Assembly: GCA_002408185.1 (NCBI GenBank) | Contig: DHQV01000051.1 | Location: 1 to 15,526, forward strand | Direction: 5' to 3' | From: Deltaproteobacteria bacterium UBA5329 | GTDB lineage: Bacteria; Desulfobacterota; Syntrophorhabdia; Syntrophorhabdales; Syntrophorhabdaceae | DNA: 15,526 bases | Shown: one piece after another, positions 14,417-15,526 of the stretch | Layout: every line of letters starts with the position of its first letter | How positions within the stretch are numbered: position 1 is the first letter of the stretch | Translations under genes and position numbers: made by a program | Notes under the pieces: generated by a model | What the model was told of the DNA's origin: nothing | The model's input: the letters and a program-made list of their open reading frames with translations, nothing else | Databases searched by the model: none

Positions 14417-14480
14417 GTAAAATCAACTTATCCGTAAATTAATTCTACATCTTGCAGAGATCTCAATAGCCGAATATACT
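14417..14480 (+). promoter_or_regulatory. Promoter module copy D
   Basis: GTAAAATCAA (14417), GTAAATT, then AATTCTACATC, -35 TTGCAG (14452-14457), 17 bp and -10 TATACT (14475-14480). Transcription would start near 14487, 23 nt before ATG 14510 with its AAGGAGG. Confidence 0.75.
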
Positions 14481-14509
14481 TACTTTAGATAAGGTCAAGG
14501 AGGCAACCA

Positions 14510-15208
14510 ATGAATATGGATGCGATAATCTTGCAAACAATGACTTCGGAGGAAGCGCGTACGTGTGTAACCGAGATCAACAACAACCTTCGGAGCACTC
14601 GCAGCCTTTTGCTTGATCTTTATGAGCGTGAAGGGTGGAAAGCCCTTGGGTATACAAGTTGGAGAGAATGCGTCACGACAGAGTTCAAACAGCATCAAAG
14701 CTATTTGTATCGGCAACTTGAAGCTGCAAAAGCAGAAAAGAATATTCTCCCAATACTTAAACATTCGCCAATTGACGAAATTCCCGAAAGTCACCTTCGC
14801 CCCCTTTCATCTCTTTCCCTTTCAGACCAGCGGGAAGCCTACCAAAGGGCTATAGAGACGGCACCGGACGGCAAAGTTACAGCAAAACAGGTCGAAGAGA
14901 TCGCAAGAGAGATACGGACAGCAAGGCGCCAGGAGAGGAAGAAAAGGGTTGATCGGCTTAAAAATACACCGCAGAAACCCGAAGCTATGAGTGATGAGTT
15001 CCGGCGAGCGTATGAGGCCATGGCTCGTGCTATTGTCCATGCTCGTGACACGGGGTGGGAGGCAACCGACCGTGTAACCGCAGTGAAACATATCGTGATG
15101 TTGTTAAATATCGCAAGCGGCCGGCAAGAGGCAACGTCCTTATCGGCCCCTCCCGCAACTCAAGCGCAATCCGAGCGTAGTCCACTCACATTGTGCGGCA
15201 ATTTGTAA
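14510..15208 (+). CDS. Putative DNA-binding protein of plasmid/phage type
   Basis: This 232-residue, mostly helical protein is driven by promoter module D, with AAGGAGG before ATG 14510. Residues about 25-75 (LLLDLYEREGWKALGYTSW, then TEFKQHQSYLYRQLEAAKAE) look like a helix-turn-helix region seen in plasmid, phage and ICE-borne proteins. Then come IPESHLRPLSSLS and ETAPDGKVTAKQVEEIARE, a layout reminiscent of ParB-like DNA-binding middles. A very basic helix follows (TARRQERKKRVDRLK, about 137-152). There is no ParB nuclease motif. The C-terminal tail is low-complexity. DNA binding is inferred from pattern only. Confidence 0.68.
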   Translation: MNMDAIILQTMTSEEARTCVTEINNNLRSTRSLLLDLYEREGWKALGYTSWRECVTTEFKQHQSYLYRQLEAAKAEKNILPILKHSPIDEIPESHLRPLSSLSLSDQREAYQRAIETAPDGKVTAKQVEEIAREIRTARRQERKKRVDRLKNTPQKPEAMSDEFRRAYEAMARAIVHARDTGWEATDRVTAVKHIVMLLNIASGRQEATSLSAPPATQAQSERSPLTLCGNL

Positions 15209-15218
15209 AATCCGGCAT

Positions 15219-15258
15219 TACGACCAATCCACGGCTTTCATTCCGTGGATTGGTCGTA
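15219..15258. other. Long perfect inverted repeat after the DNA-binding gene
   Basis: TACGACCAATCCACGG (15219-15234) is repeated inverted at 15243-15258, giving a 16-bp perfect stem with loop CTTTCATT. It lies 11 bp past the stop at 15208 and faces the OmpA remnant, so it may be a bidirectional terminator without a U-run, or a protein-binding site. Confidence 0.55.
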
Positions 15259-15312
15259 TCAAGCCCTACAAAAGAAATCTTCCGACGTTCTTTATATTTT
15301 CGATATTTCTTT

Positions 15313-15488
15313 CTACTTCTTGACCAACTCGACTCGACGATTGAGGGCCCAGCCTTCTTCGGTGCGGTTATCTGCAATGGGCTTTTCCTGTCCCCAGCCT
15401 GCGTTTCCATACGATCTGCCTTGATCCCGCCTGAGTTATAACCAAATCTTGTGTATGACAATAAAAAAGACGTATCCTTTAATGTCAC
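15313..15488 (-). pseudogene. C-terminal end of an OmpA-family protein, frameshifted
   Basis: Reading leftward, GGIKADRMET (ATG at 15410) is in one frame and GWGQEKPIADNRTEEGW followed by ALNRRVELVKK and TAG (15315-15313) is in the next. Together they match the OmpA/Pal-type C-terminus (S-A-D-R-M-E-T-x-G-x-G-x-x-x-P-I-A-D-N-x-T-x-E-G-x-x-x-N-R-R-V-E). Losing one base near 15400-15407 explains the shift. Upstream sequence (LLSYTRFGYNSGGI) is already unlike the family, so only the tail is recognisable. The OmpA domain normally anchors the outer membrane to peptidoglycan. Confidence 0.65.
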
Positions 15489-15502
15489 AAAATCTCAAAG
15501 AA

Positions 15503-15518
15503 CCCCTCTGCAGAGGGG
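15503..15518. repeat. Perfect 16-bp palindrome near the window end
   Basis: CCCCTCTGCAGAGGGG is self-complementary. It is too tight for a normal hairpin loop but could be extruded or bound by a dimer. Its role is unknown. Confidence 0.35.
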
Positions 15519-15526
15519 CAAAAGAA

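Noticed and set aside
14417..14480. Sigma-54 promoter reading of the TTGCAG repeat
   Set aside because: No GG element 10 bp upstream in any of the four copies, whereas all have a 17-bp spaced TATA-type -10.

Overview
The window looks like chromosomal DNA of a Gram-negative bacterium, most likely a deltaproteobacterium (Desulfobacterota, possibly Syntrophorhabdus-like). The pointers are lipoprotein signals, periplasmic L,D-transpeptidase, 3D-domain and aspartic-protease proteins, an OmpA C-terminus, a TRAP transporter with the TatT accessory lipoprotein (typical of deltaproteobacteria and spirochaetes), and two small proteins of a Geobacter-type family (FYRPSE-RWI). The taxon is inferred from protein character, not from a search.

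Layout. 1-500: the 3' end of an unknown gene and little else. 505-903: a stand-alone response-regulator receiver. 962-1771 (-): an L,D-transpeptidase lipoprotein. 2024-3502: a DinB-like protein and two small unknown proteins. 3920-7864 (-): a tightly packed operon, dodecin - tatT - dctP - dctQ - dctM, for TRAP-type solute uptake; dctP carries an in-frame TGA. 8215-11164: an accessory stretch of small genes on both strands (GAF/DHp-like protein, two zinc-binding or FYRPSE proteins, a 57-residue protein, a 93-residue protein, and a gene broken by a 17-bp duplication). 11411-13889 (-): envelope proteins (a lipoprotein, a 41-residue membrane protein, a 3D-domain protein, a retropepsin-like protease). 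14130-15208: a second FYRPSE protein and a DNA-binding-like protein. 15313 onward (-): a frameshifted OmpA tail.

The most notable pattern is a four-copy promoter module at 8128-8192 (+), 10410-10473 (+), 12445-12508 (-) and 14417-14480 (+). Each copy has -35 TTGCAG, a spacer of exactly 17 bp and a TATAT-type -10, preceded by about 35 bp of conserved upstream sequence ending in ATTCTACATC. Each stands just upstream of a gene: the GAF/DHp-like protein, the 93-residue protein, the 41-residue membrane protein and the 232-residue DNA-binding-like protein. This looks like a small undescribed regulon, or a dispersing promoter element.

Three reading frames are interrupted (dctP, the 10842-11164 gene, the OmpA tail), so the region may be decaying or the assembly may contain errors. 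No rRNA, tRNA, CRISPR array or intact insertion sequence was seen.
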